Shown one piece after another: positions 42,576-52,619 of a stretch of DNA of 64,000 bases; position 1 is the first letter of the stretch; the number at the start of each line of letters is the position of its first letter. The stretch is from Dysosmobacter acutus (GTDB lineage: Bacteria; Bacillota; Clostridia; Oscillospirales; Oscillospiraceae), in NCBI RefSeq assembly GCF_018919205.1, contig NZ_JAHLQN010000001.1, forward strand, positions 744,001 to 808,000, written 5' to 3'. Position numbers and translations under genes: made by a program. The notes under the pieces are model-generated. The model did no database searches. It worked only from the letters and a program-made list of their open reading frames with translations, and was not told the origin of the DNA.

Positions 42576-43055
42576 TCAGAGGGAGTCAAGGGACTGGACA
42601 TGCTGACTGCAAAGATCCTCCATATAGTCGGCATAGCGGTGGAGCACATCCAAAACAGCTTCTTTGGAAGAGTCAGAAAGCGCGTCAAAGTAGGAGTAAA
42701 ACTCCCGGCCGATGACCCGGTGAAACTCGATGTGGGCCTCGAATACCTCCAAGCCGGTCTCTGTGCCCCGGTAGTAGACCTCCTTGCGGTTGGACTCGTC
42801 TTTAAAGCAGTCGATCAGCCCCCGAACTTCAAAATCCCTTGTCATTTTGGAGATGGTACCCTTCGGGATGCCCGTGATCTGGGCCAGCTTTGTGGTGTTG
42901 ATCCCGGGATGGCAGATGATTTTCTCCAGTGTGTGCATTTCCCGCGGCAGCAGGCGCACACCGGGGATATATTCCCGGTGATTGCGGTTGTCGATGTTGG
43001 TATAGCTGCAGATGCGCAGGATGACCTCATCAAACTCTAAGCGGTTGTCAGACAT
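42576..43055 (-). CDS. MarR-family transcriptional regulator
   Basis: A 159-residue winged-helix protein. The helix-turn-helix is ITGIPKGTISKMTRDFEVRG (about residues 65-84) followed by a wing (DESNRKEVYYRGTETG), flanked by the long dimerisation helices of MarR proteins. GAGGATTTC precedes the ATG. It lies just upstream of the flavoprotein operon on the same strand, with its own promoter and terminator, and a perfect palindrome on the operon promoter is the best operator candidate. Confidence 0.88.
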   Translation of the reverse strand: MSDNRLEFDEVILRICSYTNIDNRNHREYIPGVRLLPREMHTLEKIICHPGINTTKLAQITGIPKGTISKMTRDFEVRGLIDCFKDESNRKEVYYRGTETGLEVFEAHIEFHRVIGREFYSYFDALSDSSKEAVLDVLHRYADYMEDLCSQHVQSLDSL

Positions 43056-43093
43056 ATTGAAATCCTCAAATTAAGTAGTGATGGTGTGAGATC

Positions 43094-43122
43094 ATTCTAT
43101 CGTATGTAATTGGAAAATGCAA
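43094..43122 (-). promoter_or_regulatory. marR promoter
   Basis: Minus strand TTGCAT (43122-43117) and TAGAAT (43099-43094), 17-base spacer. Confidence 0.6.
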
Positions 43123-43242
43123 GGGATGTCACCCCCGGACATCGGCCTGAATATTCTGTAAACAGCCTGTACCTTGTGCTCACAGCCTCCAAATAGCAGC
43201 ACAAGACACTTGAAACTTGGGTGAGGCAACAAGCACAATGCC

Positions 43243-43743
43243 TCAACAAAATGCACCATCTGATGCCACATTATGGATGCTGACGCCGCCTTTATTGGCT
43301 GCATACCGGAGGGTATAAGCCGTTCCTCCGGTATTCCTTGTGCAGTATGCGACGCAGTGGGACGATTCATCCACAAGGCGCCTGTCCCGGGCCAGATAAG
43401 CCTCCTTGGAAGACACAGGAGAGATACAGACGCACTTATCGTATTTACTCAGCATCCTCGCATAGGTATCTTTTTGATCGTCCGTCCAGCGACTTGTAAA
43501 ATCTTCGAATGGGTATACAAGGATCACTTTAATATACGGGAAATCGGTTTCCCGCAGGCGGAATAATATCTGGGCAGCAAGCGTGTCAAAGCCAAGCGCG
43601 CCGCCGACGCCAAAGTACTGCACACCCGAGACGATTATCAATTTTCTGATTGTGAGTTCTGTTCTGACAGTTATCGTTTTAAACTGATCTCTTGGAATGT
43701 CCCGGTGTCCGGTGAAACAGCATGTCACACTTCTCTTATCCAT
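43243..43743 (-). CDS. SLOG-family protein (DUF1273/YpsA-like)
   Basis: A 166-residue Rossmann-like protein of the SLOG superfamily (YpsA/DUF1273), with CCFTGHRDIPRDQF at the N-terminus, the nucleotide-binding GVGGALGFDTLAAQILFRLRE, and a C-terminal DRRLVDESSHCVAYC with NTGGTAYTLRYA. SLOG domains bind nucleotide-derived ligands and occur in conjugative elements and some defence systems; the ligand here is unknown. GAGGAGG precedes the ATG. Base composition is lower in GC than flanking genes. It diverges from an Arc-type repressor gene across palindromic operators. Confidence 0.85.
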   Translation of the reverse strand: MDKRSVTCCFTGHRDIPRDQFKTITVRTELTIRKLIIVSGVQYFGVGGALGFDTLAAQILFRLRETDFPYIKVILVYPFEDFTSRWTDDQKDTYARMLSKYDKCVCISPVSSKEAYLARDRRLVDESSHCVAYCTRNTGGTAYTLRYAANKGGVSIHNVASDGAFC

Positions 43744-43768
43744 GCGTATTGCCTCCTCACCTCAACTT

Positions 43769-43800
43769 ACAGAGTTATTATAACTCTATAATAACTCTGT
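43769..43800. promoter_or_regulatory. Perfect 14-bp inverted repeat, candidate Arc-type operator
   Basis: ACAGAGTTATTATA and TATAATAACTCTGT around ACTC, between the divergent SLOG and Arc genes. A second related site (AGAGT...ACTCT, 43833-43849) lies just before the Arc ribosome-binding site, and AACTCTGTTTTGG occurs twice (43793 and 43844). Confidence 0.7.
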
Positions 43801-43866
43801 TTTGGTTTGGGAACAACACAAAAGTCTAAAATAGAGTCATGGCAACTCTGTTTTGGAGGTTCTACT

Positions 43867-44049
43867 ATGGAAAATAAGAAGGTCAATGAGAAACATTTTG
43901 GCCTGCGGGTTGATGGCGATATTCTTGCAAAGTTCCGTTATGCCTGCGGCTTTCATGGCCGCTCCGCAAATGCCCAGATCATCCAGTTAATGCTAAAATT
44001 TATTGCAGAATACGAGGCAGAGCATGGCAAGATAGAGCTTGAGAAATAA
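43867..44049 (+). CDS. Arc-family ribbon-helix-helix DNA-binding protein
   Basis: A 60-residue protein. The ribbon strand is HFGLRVDGDILAKF, followed by two helices (YACGFHGRSANAQIIQLM, then KFIAEYEAEHGK), the Arc/MetJ fold. Such proteins dimerise and bind tandem palindromic half-sites. TTTTGGAGG precedes the ATG at 43867; in-frame codons upstream lie within the operator and are not used. It probably represses itself and the divergent SLOG gene. Confidence 0.82.
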   Translation: MENKKVNEKHFGLRVDGDILAKFRYACGFHGRSANAQIIQLMLKFIAEYEAEHGKIELEK

Positions 44050-44067
44050 TTTGGAGGGGTGATTGCG

Positions 44068-44258
44068 GTGTTTGACTGCAAACCAATGTGGGAGACCATG
44101 GCGGGGGTGCAGATATCGCAATACCAGCTGCTCAAAGCGGGATTGACAACAAGACGCCTGAACCACTGAAAAAGGGAAAGAACATCACGATGGTTACGCT
44201 GGAGGAACTCCGCGGGATCATCGGCTGTACTCCCAACGATATTGTTGAATTCAAGTAG
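44068..44258 (+). pseudogene. Frameshifted XRE-type regulator
   Basis: GTG 44068 behind GGAGGGG starts FDCKPMWETMAGVQISQYQ..., the first helix-turn-helix half of the short clostridial Cro/CI-like regulators. About 25 codons in, near 44142, the reading jumps: the rest, LKKGKNITMVTLEELRGIIG and TPNDIVEFK, is intact only in another frame. Insertion of one base would restore a normal protein of about 64 residues. In the original frame translation ends at a TGA near 44166. It is co-directional with the Arc gene. Confidence 0.8.
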
Positions 44259-44310
44259 GACCGCCATGGCAAGTACATTGCACATGGCAGTTTTTTTGTA
44301 TCGGCGAATC

Positions 44311-44353
44311 AAAAAAACACCGCTGTCCGCAATTGCGGACAGCGGTGTTTTTA
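44311..44353. terminator. groESL terminator, bidirectional
   Basis: Perfect 16-bp stem AAACACCGCTGTCCGC/GCGGACAGCGGTGTTT with loop AATT, flanked by A and T runs on both sides; 34 bases after the groEL stop. Confidence 0.9.
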
Positions 44354-44386
44354 TCAATCAAGGGCTTGCTGATTGGTAGCGGTCTC

Positions 44387-46021
<1,635 letters not shown>

Positions 46022-46118
46022 TTATTACCTCCAAAATAGAAGAGTTTGTTTTTTTGATCTCTGCTTTGCCGCCGAACCCGAAAGAGCGTCCCGGCGGACT
46101 CTGGATGACAACAGCGGA

Positions 46119-46424
<306 letters not shown>

Positions 46425-46455
46425 TTATATAATTTTTGAATGAACGGAACCAGCG

Positions 46456-46482
46456 TTAGCACTCTTGCCTCCTGAGTGCTAA
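46456..46482. promoter_or_regulatory. CIRCE element (HrcA operator)
   Basis: TTAGCACTC-N9-GAGTGCTAA, a perfect match to the consensus, between the promoter and groES. HrcA binding would repress the operon until heat or unfolded protein depletes active HrcA. Confidence 0.98.
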
Positions 46483-46489
46483 CGCTGCT

Positions 46490-46518
46490 ATCATAGTACA
46501 TTGTTTTCCATTTGTAAA
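46490..46518 (-). promoter_or_regulatory. groESL promoter
   Basis: Minus strand TTTACA (46518-46513) and TATGAT (46495-46490), 17-base spacer, directly upstream of CIRCE. Confidence 0.75.
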
Positions 46519-46563
46519 GGGGGTAGCGGGAGAAATTCTGTAAAGAATTTGTGAATAGACCTG

Positions 46564-47490
46564 TCAGCGGGCGGTTTTGTTGCAGTCGCAGCCCCTGGGG
46601 CCAAAAAAGTTGAGCCGCTTGCCGGCCAGGCGCACCGTCACGTCGTGGGAGCGGAAGCATTCGCCGTCCAGGCAGGTGACGATCTCCCCGGCGTCGGAGT
46701 GGATGCGGACCTCTTTGGCCCGGACCACCCGGGCCAGGTCAGGGAAGCGGGCGTACTGACCGTCGGAGTAGGGGCGGAAAAATCGGGCAAAGGTGGGGCG
46801 GCTCACTTTTTTGACCAGGATGGTCTCCAGCACGCCGTCGTCCATCCGGGCCTCGGGCACGGGCGTGGAGCCGCCGCCGTAGTACCGGCCGTTGCAGGTA
46901 GCCACCAGGGCGAACTCGTCGGTCACCTCCTCCCCGTCCACGGTGACGGTCCAGCGCTGGCCGATGCCCTTGAAGAGAAAGTTGACGGCCACGGAGGCAA
47001 GGTAGCTGCCCCGGCCGCTGAGCAGCGGATGGTCGCCGTATGTATGCACATCCTCCGCCACCCGGGCGTCGATGCCGGAGCAGGCGATGGTGGTGCAGTA
47101 CCTGCCGTTGCACTCGATGAGGTCCAGGGGGAAGACGTCGCCGTCCCACAGGTTTTCAGCATCGGCAAAGCGGGGCATGTCAGCGCCGAAGTTTTTCAAA
47201 AAATCGTTTCCCGTGCCCACGGGGATACAGGTTACGGCCACATGCTCAAAGCCGGCGGCGCCATTGGCCACTTCAAAGATGGTGCCGTCGCCGCCGCAGG
47301 CGTAAAGGCGGATGGGTTCCCCGCTCTCCGCCGCCTTGCGGGCCAGCTCCGTGGCATGGCCGGGGCTTTGGGTCAGCATACAGGCGCAGTCCAGGCCGTG
47401 CTTTTGACGCAGCTTCTCCGCCATGGCCAGAATGCGGCTGGCCTGGCTGCGCTTACCGGCGCTGGGGTTGATGATAAAGATGTGCTTCAT
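46564..47490 (-). CDS. Diacylglycerol kinase-family lipid kinase
   Basis: A 308-residue YegS/DgkB/BmrU-type kinase. It has the N-terminal FIINPSAGKRSQASRIL, the nucleotide motif ACGGDGTIFEVANG near residue 75, PVGTGNDFLKNFG and the C-terminal CLDGECFRSHDVTVRL. It phosphorylates diacylglycerol or a related lipid at the membrane; the exact lipid is not predictable. The final residues contain CNC. GAAGGAGGACCT precedes the ATG. Confidence 0.9.
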   Translation of the reverse strand: MKHIFIINPSAGKRSQASRILAMAEKLRQKHGLDCACMLTQSPGHATELARKAAESGEPIRLYACGGDGTIFEVANGAAGFEHVAVTCIPVGTGNDFLKNFGADMPRFADAENLWDGDVFPLDLIECNGRYCTTIACSGIDARVAEDVHTYGDHPLLSGRGSYLASVAVNFLFKGIGQRWTVTVDGEEVTDEFALVATCNGRYYGGGSTPVPEARMDDGVLETILVKKVSRPTFARFFRPYSDGQYARFPDLARVVRAKEVRIHSDAGEIVTCLDGECFRSHDVTVRLAGKRLNFFGPRGCDCNKTAR

Positions 47491-47556
47491 AGGTCCTCCT
47501 TCCGGTCAAAATCCAATACGGTTCGTAAAAATTCGACCAGAAATTACATATGGTAG

Positions 47557-48675
47557 TTATTTTCCCCCGTAGAAGAAGGCGTCACACTTGATCATCCCGT
47601 TGTATAGCTTGCGCTTTTTCAACGCCGGACGGCCGAAGGAACGCTCAAACTCCGTGTGGGAGGAGAGCACCACCACCCGCCACTTGGGAGGCAGGGTCAG
47701 CAGCGCCTTGCCAAACATCCTGTAAAGGGCTTCCGCTTCCGAGCGCTCCATGAGCCGCTCGCCATAGGGGGGATTGGTGACCAGCTGGCCGTACTCGCTG
47801 TCACGGCGGAACGCGGCGGCGTCGGCCACCTCAAAGCGGACGCAGTCGTCCACCCCGGCAAGCTCCGCGTTGTGCCGGGCAAGCTCCACCGCCGCCGGGT
47901 CGATATCGCCGCCCCAGATGTCATAGGCGCCGTGGAACTCCCGGTCCATGGCCTCCTGGGCCGCGTCGGTCCAGAGACGGGAGGGCAGGGTTTTCCACCG
48001 CTGGGCGGAAAAGCTGCGGTCCAGGCCCGGCGCCCTGTTTTTGGCAATGAGGGCGGCCTCGATGGGAATGGTGCCGGAGCCGCAGAAGGGGTCGCAGAAG
48101 GGGTCGCGGCTCCGGTAGCGGGACAGCGTCACCAGGGCGGCGGCCAGCGTCTCCCGCAGCGGCGCGCCCATGTTCCGGGCCCGATAGCCCCGCTTGTAAA
48201 GACCGTCTCCGGAGGTGTCCAGATACAGCGTGGCCACGTCCTTGATGATGGAGAACTGAATCTGGTAGCGGCTGCCGGTCTCCGGCAGCGTCTCCACGCC
48301 GTAAGACTGCCCCAGCCGTTTGGCGGAGGCCTTCTTCACAATGGCCTGGCAGGCCGGAACTGAGTGGAGGATGGAGTTCAGAGTGTAGCCCTTGACGGGG
48401 AACTCGCCATCCCGGGGGATGTAGTCCTCCCAGGGCAGGGCGCGGACGCCCTCAAAAAGCTGGTCAAAGGTGGCGGCGGGGAAGGAGCCAAGCTCCATCA
48501 GCACCCGGGCGCCGCAGCGCAGGTTCAGGTTCAGCCGGGGAATGTCGGCCTCCGAGCCCAGGCAGTGAACCCGGCCGTTTTCCGCACGGACCTCCCGAAG
48601 GCTTAGGCGTTTCATCTCGTCGGCCACCAGACTCTCCAGGCCGAAGAGGCAGGGGACGGTCAGCGTCATTGTCAT
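47557..48675 (-). CDS. THUMP-domain rRNA (guanine-N2) methyltransferase, RlmL/YpsC-like
   Basis: A 372-residue class I SAM-dependent RNA methyltransferase. An N-terminal ferredoxin-like/THUMP region (about residues 1-155) precedes the catalytic domain with the SAM motif DPFCGSGTIPIEAALIA and active-site NPPYGERL. The Bacillus relative YpsC is a 23S rRNA m2G methyltransferase. ATG 48675 follows GGAG seven bases upstream. The start could be two codons later. A long 5' leader separates it from its promoter. Confidence 0.88.
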   Translation of the reverse strand: MTMTLTVPCLFGLESLVADEMKRLSLREVRAENGRVHCLGSEADIPRLNLNLRCGARVLMELGSFPAATFDQLFEGVRALPWEDYIPRDGEFPVKGYTLNSILHSVPACQAIVKKASAKRLGQSYGVETLPETGSRYQIQFSIIKDVATLYLDTSGDGLYKRGYRARNMGAPLRETLAAALVTLSRYRSRDPFCDPFCGSGTIPIEAALIAKNRAPGLDRSFSAQRWKTLPSRLWTDAAQEAMDREFHGAYDIWGGDIDPAAVELARHNAELAGVDDCVRFEVADAAAFRRDSEYGQLVTNPPYGERLMERSEAEALYRMFGKALLTLPPKWRVVVLSSHTEFERSFGRPALKKRKLYNGMIKCDAFFYGGK

Positions 48676-48835
48676 AAAATGCTCCATTCTGCCGCTGTGC
48701 AGAAAAAATAAGACTCCACCAGCGGCGTATGGAGTGTCTCTGATATGCCGCCGCGCGTTCAGCCGGCGCGGCGCATTCAAATTGAAACGGCTGTTGAATA
48801 TGCATGGAACAGCATCCGGAGTAATTTCCAGAAAC

Positions 48836-48864
48836 AGTATAACAAAAGGGAGGGGAAAGTGCAA
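48836..48864 (-). promoter_or_regulatory. Promoter of the methyltransferase gene
   Basis: Minus strand TTGCAC (48864-48859) and TATACT (48841-48836), 17-base spacer, giving a leader of about 155 bases. The remainder of 48676-48978 shows no credible gene; a weak plus-strand -10 (TATACT at 48934) may serve nfeD. Confidence 0.6.
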
Positions 48865-48978
48865 ATTGAAGAAGCGGGAAAATGATAACAATTTCTTAAA
48901 AAGAATCCGGTGGAAATGAAACAAAAGATATGGTATACTGCGTCTATAGGCAAAAGTGTTAAAAGAAAGGAGAAACAC

Positions 48979-49434
48979 ATGATCCCTGTAATGACGATCG
49001 TCTGGCTCATCGCCATCGTGGTATTCGCGGTGGTGGAAGCGGTGACGGCAGGGCTGGTCTCCATTTGGTTTGTGGCCGGGTCCCTGGCGGCGCTGATCGC
49101 GGCCATCGCCGGAGCCAGTGAACTTGTACAGATTATCCTCTTTGTGGCGGTCTCCGCCATAGCGCTGGCGGTGACCCGGCCGCTGGTGAAAAAATACGCC
49201 CGCGGCAAAGCCGTGCCCACCAATCTGGACCGGGTCATCGGCGAGCATGGCAAGGTAACAGAGGAGATCAACAACGACAACGCAACCGGCGCCGTCTATG
49301 TGGACGGCAAGACCTGGACCGCCCGCAGCGTGGACGGCACAGTGATCCCCGCCGGCGAGCAGGTTCAGATTGTGAAAATGGAGGGCGTCCGGCTCTTCGT
49401 AAAATTAAGTGAAAAATTGGAGGTAGTCAAATGA
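48979..49434 (+). CDS. NfeD family membrane protein
   Basis: A 151-residue protein with two N-terminal membrane segments and a C-terminal OB-fold NfeD domain (about residues 85-150, RVIGEHGKVTEEI and VDGKTWTARSVDG). NfeD proteins work with SPFH/stomatin partners in membrane-domain organisation, and the partner is the next gene, whose ATG overlaps this stop (ATGA). AAGGAGAAACAC precedes the start. Confidence 0.9.
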   Translation: MIPVMTIVWLIAIVVFAVVEAVTAGLVSIWFVAGSLAALIAAIAGASELVQIILFVAVSAIALAVTRPLVKKYARGKAVPTNLDRVIGEHGKVTEEINNDNATGAVYVDGKTWTARSVDGTVIPAGEQVQIVKMEGVRLFVKLSEKLEVVK

Positions 49435-50333
49435 ATGGTTTGGGCTGGATTCCCGTATTGGTGCTGGTACTGCTGATCGTGCTGCTCATCATCACCAACA
49501 TCCATATTGTGCAGCAGTCCCGGGCGTATGTGGTGGAGCGCCTGGGCGCTTTCCACAGCGTGTGGAACGTGGGTATGCATTTTAAGGTCCCCTTTATTAT
49601 GCGCATTGCAAAGAAGGTATCCCTGAAGGAGCAGGTGGCGGACTTCGCGCCCCAGCCTGTGATCACCAAGGACAACGTCACCATGCAGATCGACACGGTG
49701 ATCTATTTCCAGATCACCGATCCCAAGCTTTATACGTACGGCGTGGAGCATCCCATGAACGCCATTGAGAACCTGACGGCCACCACGCTGCGAAACATCA
49801 TCGGCGACATGGAGCTGGATCAGTCCCTGACAAGCCGCGACATCATCAACTCCCGGATGCGCGCCATTTTGGACGAGGCCACCGACCCCTGGGGCATCAA
49901 GGTCAACCGGGTGGAGCTGAAGAACATCATCCCGCCCAAGGAGATCCAGAACGCCATGGAGAAGCAGATGAAGGCGGAGCGCGAGCGCCGTGAATCCATC
50001 CTCCAGGCCGAGGGCCAGAAGGCCAGCCAGATCCTTGTGGCCGAAGGTGAGAAGGAGTCCGCCATTTTGCGGGCCGACGCCGCCAAGCAGGCCGCCATTA
50101 TGAAGGCCGACGGCGAGGCCCAGGCCATCAAACTGGTACAGGAGGCTCTGGCCGCTTCCATCAAACTGATGAACGAGGCGAATCCCAACGACCAGGTCAT
50201 CAAGATTAAGGCCCTGGAGGCATTCCAGAAGGTGGCGGACGGGCAGGCCACCAAGATCATCATCCCCTCTGAGATTCAGGGCCTGGCAGGGCTTGCCGCC
50301 TCCGCCAAGGCTCTCATGGAATCCGACAAGTAA
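49431..50333 (+). CDS. SPFH/Band 7 (stomatin-like, QmcA-type) protein
   Basis: A 300-residue membrane-anchored SPFH protein. An N-terminal hydrophobic anchor is followed by VQQSRAYVVERLGAF, the SPFH domain with ATTLRNIIGDMELDQSLTSR, and a long coiled-coil region (ALEKQMKAERERRESILQAEG-like) ending AGLAASAKALMESDK. It oligomerises into membrane scaffolds and often regulates proteases or lipid domains. It is translationally coupled to nfeD. Confidence 0.93.
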   Translation: MNGLGWIPVLVLVLLIVLLIITNIHIVQQSRAYVVERLGAFHSVWNVGMHFKVPFIMRIAKKVSLKEQVADFAPQPVITKDNVTMQIDTVIYFQITDPKLYTYGVEHPMNAIENLTATTLRNIIGDMELDQSLTSRDIINSRMRAILDEATDPWGIKVNRVELKNIIPPKEIQNAMEKQMKAERERRESILQAEGQKASQILVAEGEKESAILRADAAKQAAIMKADGEAQAIKLVQEALAASIKLMNEANPNDQVIKIKALEAFQKVADGQATKIIIPSEIQGLAGLAASAKALMESDK

Positions 50334-50351
50334 AGAAGACCGGCTTCTGCA

Positions 50352-50383
50352 CGGCAGGCGGGGAGACCCGCCTGCCGCTTTTT
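50352..50383 (+). terminator. Intrinsic terminator after the nfeD-SPFH operon
   Basis: Perfect 11-bp stem CGGCAGGCGGG/CCCGCCTGCCG with a 4-base loop and T5. Confidence 0.88.
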
Positions 50384-50449
50384 GAGGAAACTTTTTTCCA
50401 TTCGTTGCGTCTAAGGGAGCAGTAACAAGAAAGAAAGGAAATCAACGAC

Positions 50450-51256
50450 ATGAAAAAACTCTTTGCCCTGCTGCTGAGCCTGAGCCTGATGCTCTCTCTG
50501 GCCGCCTGCGGCAGCGACAACAGCTCCTCCGGATCTTCCGGCTCCTCCTCCGGCGAGGGGTCCTCCTCGTCCAGCGACCTGCCGGTCTCCGGCGGCGTAA
50601 TCGATGTGGAGGATGGAGGGAGCGATTCCTCCGATGCGCCGGAGAACCTTCCAGCCGGTGAGGATGCGGGAGATGTGGACAATTCCCCGGCCACGGACCC
50701 TGCCGGAGATGCAAAGCCGGTGAATCCACCGGCCTCCAAGCCCTCCGGCGGTAACACCTCCAAGCCCTCCGGCGGAGGAAGCAGCAGCTCTAAGCCCTCC
50801 GGCGGCAGTTCTTCCTCTGGCAGCGCGTCCAAGCCCGATGGCGGCGCTTCCTCCGGCTCATCGTCCTCCGGCAGCTCCTCCTCTTCTGAAGAGAGCCTCA
50901 GCGACCTGATGGGCACCATTCTGGATGGAGTGGAGACCCCCAATTACAGCATCAGCGAGCTGGCCGGCGACAGCTTCCCCTACATGCTCTTCATCGACCA
51001 GCCCAGGGGCGCCACAGCGGTCAGCGCCGACGCCATGATCGGCTCCATTGCCCACTCCGTGGTGCTGATGCGGCTGCCGGACGGCTCCGACGCGGAGGGA
51101 ATCGCCAAACAGGTGAAGGACAACGCAGATCCCCGTAAGTGGATTTGCGTGGAGGCGGAAAAGACCATTGTCAAGACCAGCGGGAACCTGGTGCTGCTGG
51201 TGATGTCCGACACGGCTACGGCTGACGCCATTGCCGCCAACTTCGACGCCCTGTAA
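50450..51256 (+). CDS. DUF4358-type lipoprotein with Ser-rich linker
   Basis: A 268-residue lipoprotein. Signal peptide and lipobox LAAC are followed by a low-complexity linker of about 125 residues (Ser/Gly runs and KPSGG repeats). The C-terminal domain of about 120 residues has AHSVVLMRLPDGSDAEGIAK and SGNLVLLVMSDTATADAI, which I recognise as DUF4358-like. Function unknown; from memory these lipoproteins often neighbour MBOAT and DHHW genes in Clostridia, as here. GAAAGGAAATCAACGAC precedes the ATG. Confidence 0.78.
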   Translation: MKKLFALLLSLSLMLSLAACGSDNSSSGSSGSSSGEGSSSSSDLPVSGGVIDVEDGGSDSSDAPENLPAGEDAGDVDNSPATDPAGDAKPVNPPASKPSGGNTSKPSGGGSSSSKPSGGSSSSGSASKPDGGASSGSSSSGSSSSSEESLSDLMGTILDGVETPNYSISELAGDSFPYMLFIDQPRGATAVSADAMIGSIAHSVVLMRLPDGSDAEGIAKQVKDNADPRKWICVEAEKTIVKTSGNLVLLVMSDTATADAIAANFDAL

Positions 51257-51269
51257 GAACCATATGAAA

Positions 51270-51300
51270 GCAGCCTCTTCCTTGGGAGGGGCTGTTTTTT
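51270..51300 (+). terminator. Intrinsic terminator
   Basis: Stem with arms around CAGCCTCTTCC and GGGAGGGGCTG (G-U pairs), then T6, between the DUF4358 and MBOAT genes. Confidence 0.7.
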
Positions 51301-51323
51301 CTGAGTGAAAGGAACCGACCGGT

Positions 51324-52607
51324 ATGCAGCTTTCGTCTCTCATTTTCCTGTACGCCTTTTTACCCCTGACACTGCTTGCCTCTTATCTGACCCCCAGGCG
51401 GTGGCGCGGCGCCGTGCTGGCCGGGGCCAACGCTTTGTTTTGCGCCTTTGGCGGCCCGTCCTCCCTGCTCCTGCTGTTGGTAAACATCCTTTTGGGATGG
51501 AGGGGGTGCGTTGCGCTCCGTCAAAATAGAGGCACGGCAAAGGGGAGGGCGCTGCTAACGTGTTTTGCCGCCGCCCATCTCCTTGCGCTGCTGGCCCTGC
51601 GCTATGGCGGCTTTTTTGCACAGGCGCTGAACGCGCCGCCGCCCCAGTGGAGCGCGCCGATAGGGCTCTCCGTCTACACGCTGGCACTGATCGGGGCGGA
51701 AGCAGACGTGTTCCGGGGTCGGGCAGAACCGGTGGAGAGCATTCTTTCCTTTGCGGCCCTGACCAGCTTTTTCCCGGCTCTGGCGGGGGGCGTGGTGGCG
51801 CGTCTGCCCGGTGAGGCGCCGCTCCGCTCCTGGGAAACGGCCGCCGGCGGGGCCAGAAAAGCGGTGTGCGGTTTGGGAAAGCAGGTGATTTTGGCCGGGC
51901 CGCTGTGGGAGATTGCCTTTCACGCATCAGGAGAGGCCAGCGTGCTTCACGCTTGGTTATATGCCGGAGCGGTGACGCTGGGGAGCTACCATTTTCTCTC
52001 CGGCTGGGCGGATATTTCTTCCGGGCTTGGGCAGCTCTTTGGGCTTCGGATGCCGGAAAACTTCCGCTATCCTCTGACAGCCTCCTCCCCGCTGGAATTC
52101 CAGGACCGGTGGATGATGTCTGTGAACGGCCTGCTGCGCGGCGTGCTGCCCGGAGAGGCCGCGGTGATCCTGTTGGGGCTGTGGCTCCAGCCGGGATGGA
52201 ACGGGCTTCTCTGGGGCGTGCTTTGGTGCGCGGCCCTGATGGCGGAAAAGCGCTTGGGAGCGCTTCACGGTCCGCTGGGCAGAATCTGGGTGATCGCGCT
52301 GTGCGCGGTGGGCTCCGTGGTGCTGATGGGGAACGGCCCTGCGGGAGCGCTTGGGGACTTGGGCGCTCTGGTGGGCTGGGGCGGCATACCCCTGACCGGT
52401 GAGGAAGGCTTTTACCAATTGAGAAGCGCCGCCGTGCTGCTGATCGCGGCCGCCCTGGGCGCCACGCCTGTGCCGGGGCGCATCCATCAAAGGATCTCCG
52501 GACAAAAGTGGATGGCTCTGGCGGAGCCGATCGCCGCCGCCGCGCTGCTGGCGCTGGTGACAGGCTTTTTGGCCGAAGGCGTCCCGGGGGCTTGGTTTAC
52601 ACTGTAG
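51324..52607 (+). CDS. MBOAT-family-like membrane protein without the conserved histidines
   Basis: A 427-residue polytopic protein with the AlgI/DltB-type MBOAT landmarks: IGLSVYTLALIGAEADVFRG (normally IGISFYTFQ...DVYRG), then a GWADISSGLGQLFGLRMPEN stretch (normally FSGYSDMAIGLARLFG). Two family sites differ. FWRRWHISLS is replaced by FQDRWMMSVN, and GLWHGANW by GLWLQPGW, so both family histidines are gone, and the loop between them is shorter. An acyltransferase role is therefore doubtful. It is 12 bases before a DHHW gene and behaves as its partner. Confidence 0.8.
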   Translation: MQLSSLIFLYAFLPLTLLASYLTPRRWRGAVLAGANALFCAFGGPSSLLLLLVNILLGWRGCVALRQNRGTAKGRALLTCFAAAHLLALLALRYGGFFAQALNAPPPQWSAPIGLSVYTLALIGAEADVFRGRAEPVESILSFAALTSFFPALAGGVVARLPGEAPLRSWETAAGGARKAVCGLGKQVILAGPLWEIAFHASGEASVLHAWLYAGAVTLGSYHFLSGWADISSGLGQLFGLRMPENFRYPLTASSPLEFQDRWMMSVNGLLRGVLPGEAAVILLGLWLQPGWNGLLWGVLWCAALMAEKRLGALHGPLGRIWVIALCAVGSVVLMGNGPAGALGDLGALVGWGGIPLTGEEGFYQLRSAAVLLIAAALGATPVPGRIHQRISGQKWMALAEPIAAAALLALVTGFLAEGVPGAWFTL

Positions 52608-52619
52608 GGAGGAGAAGAG

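Noticed and set aside
50540..50890. Possible tandem repeat array in the DUF4358 lipoprotein
   Set aside because: The repeats are irregular Ser/Gly and KPSGG codons of a linker; they are not a CRISPR array or a fixed-length satellite.
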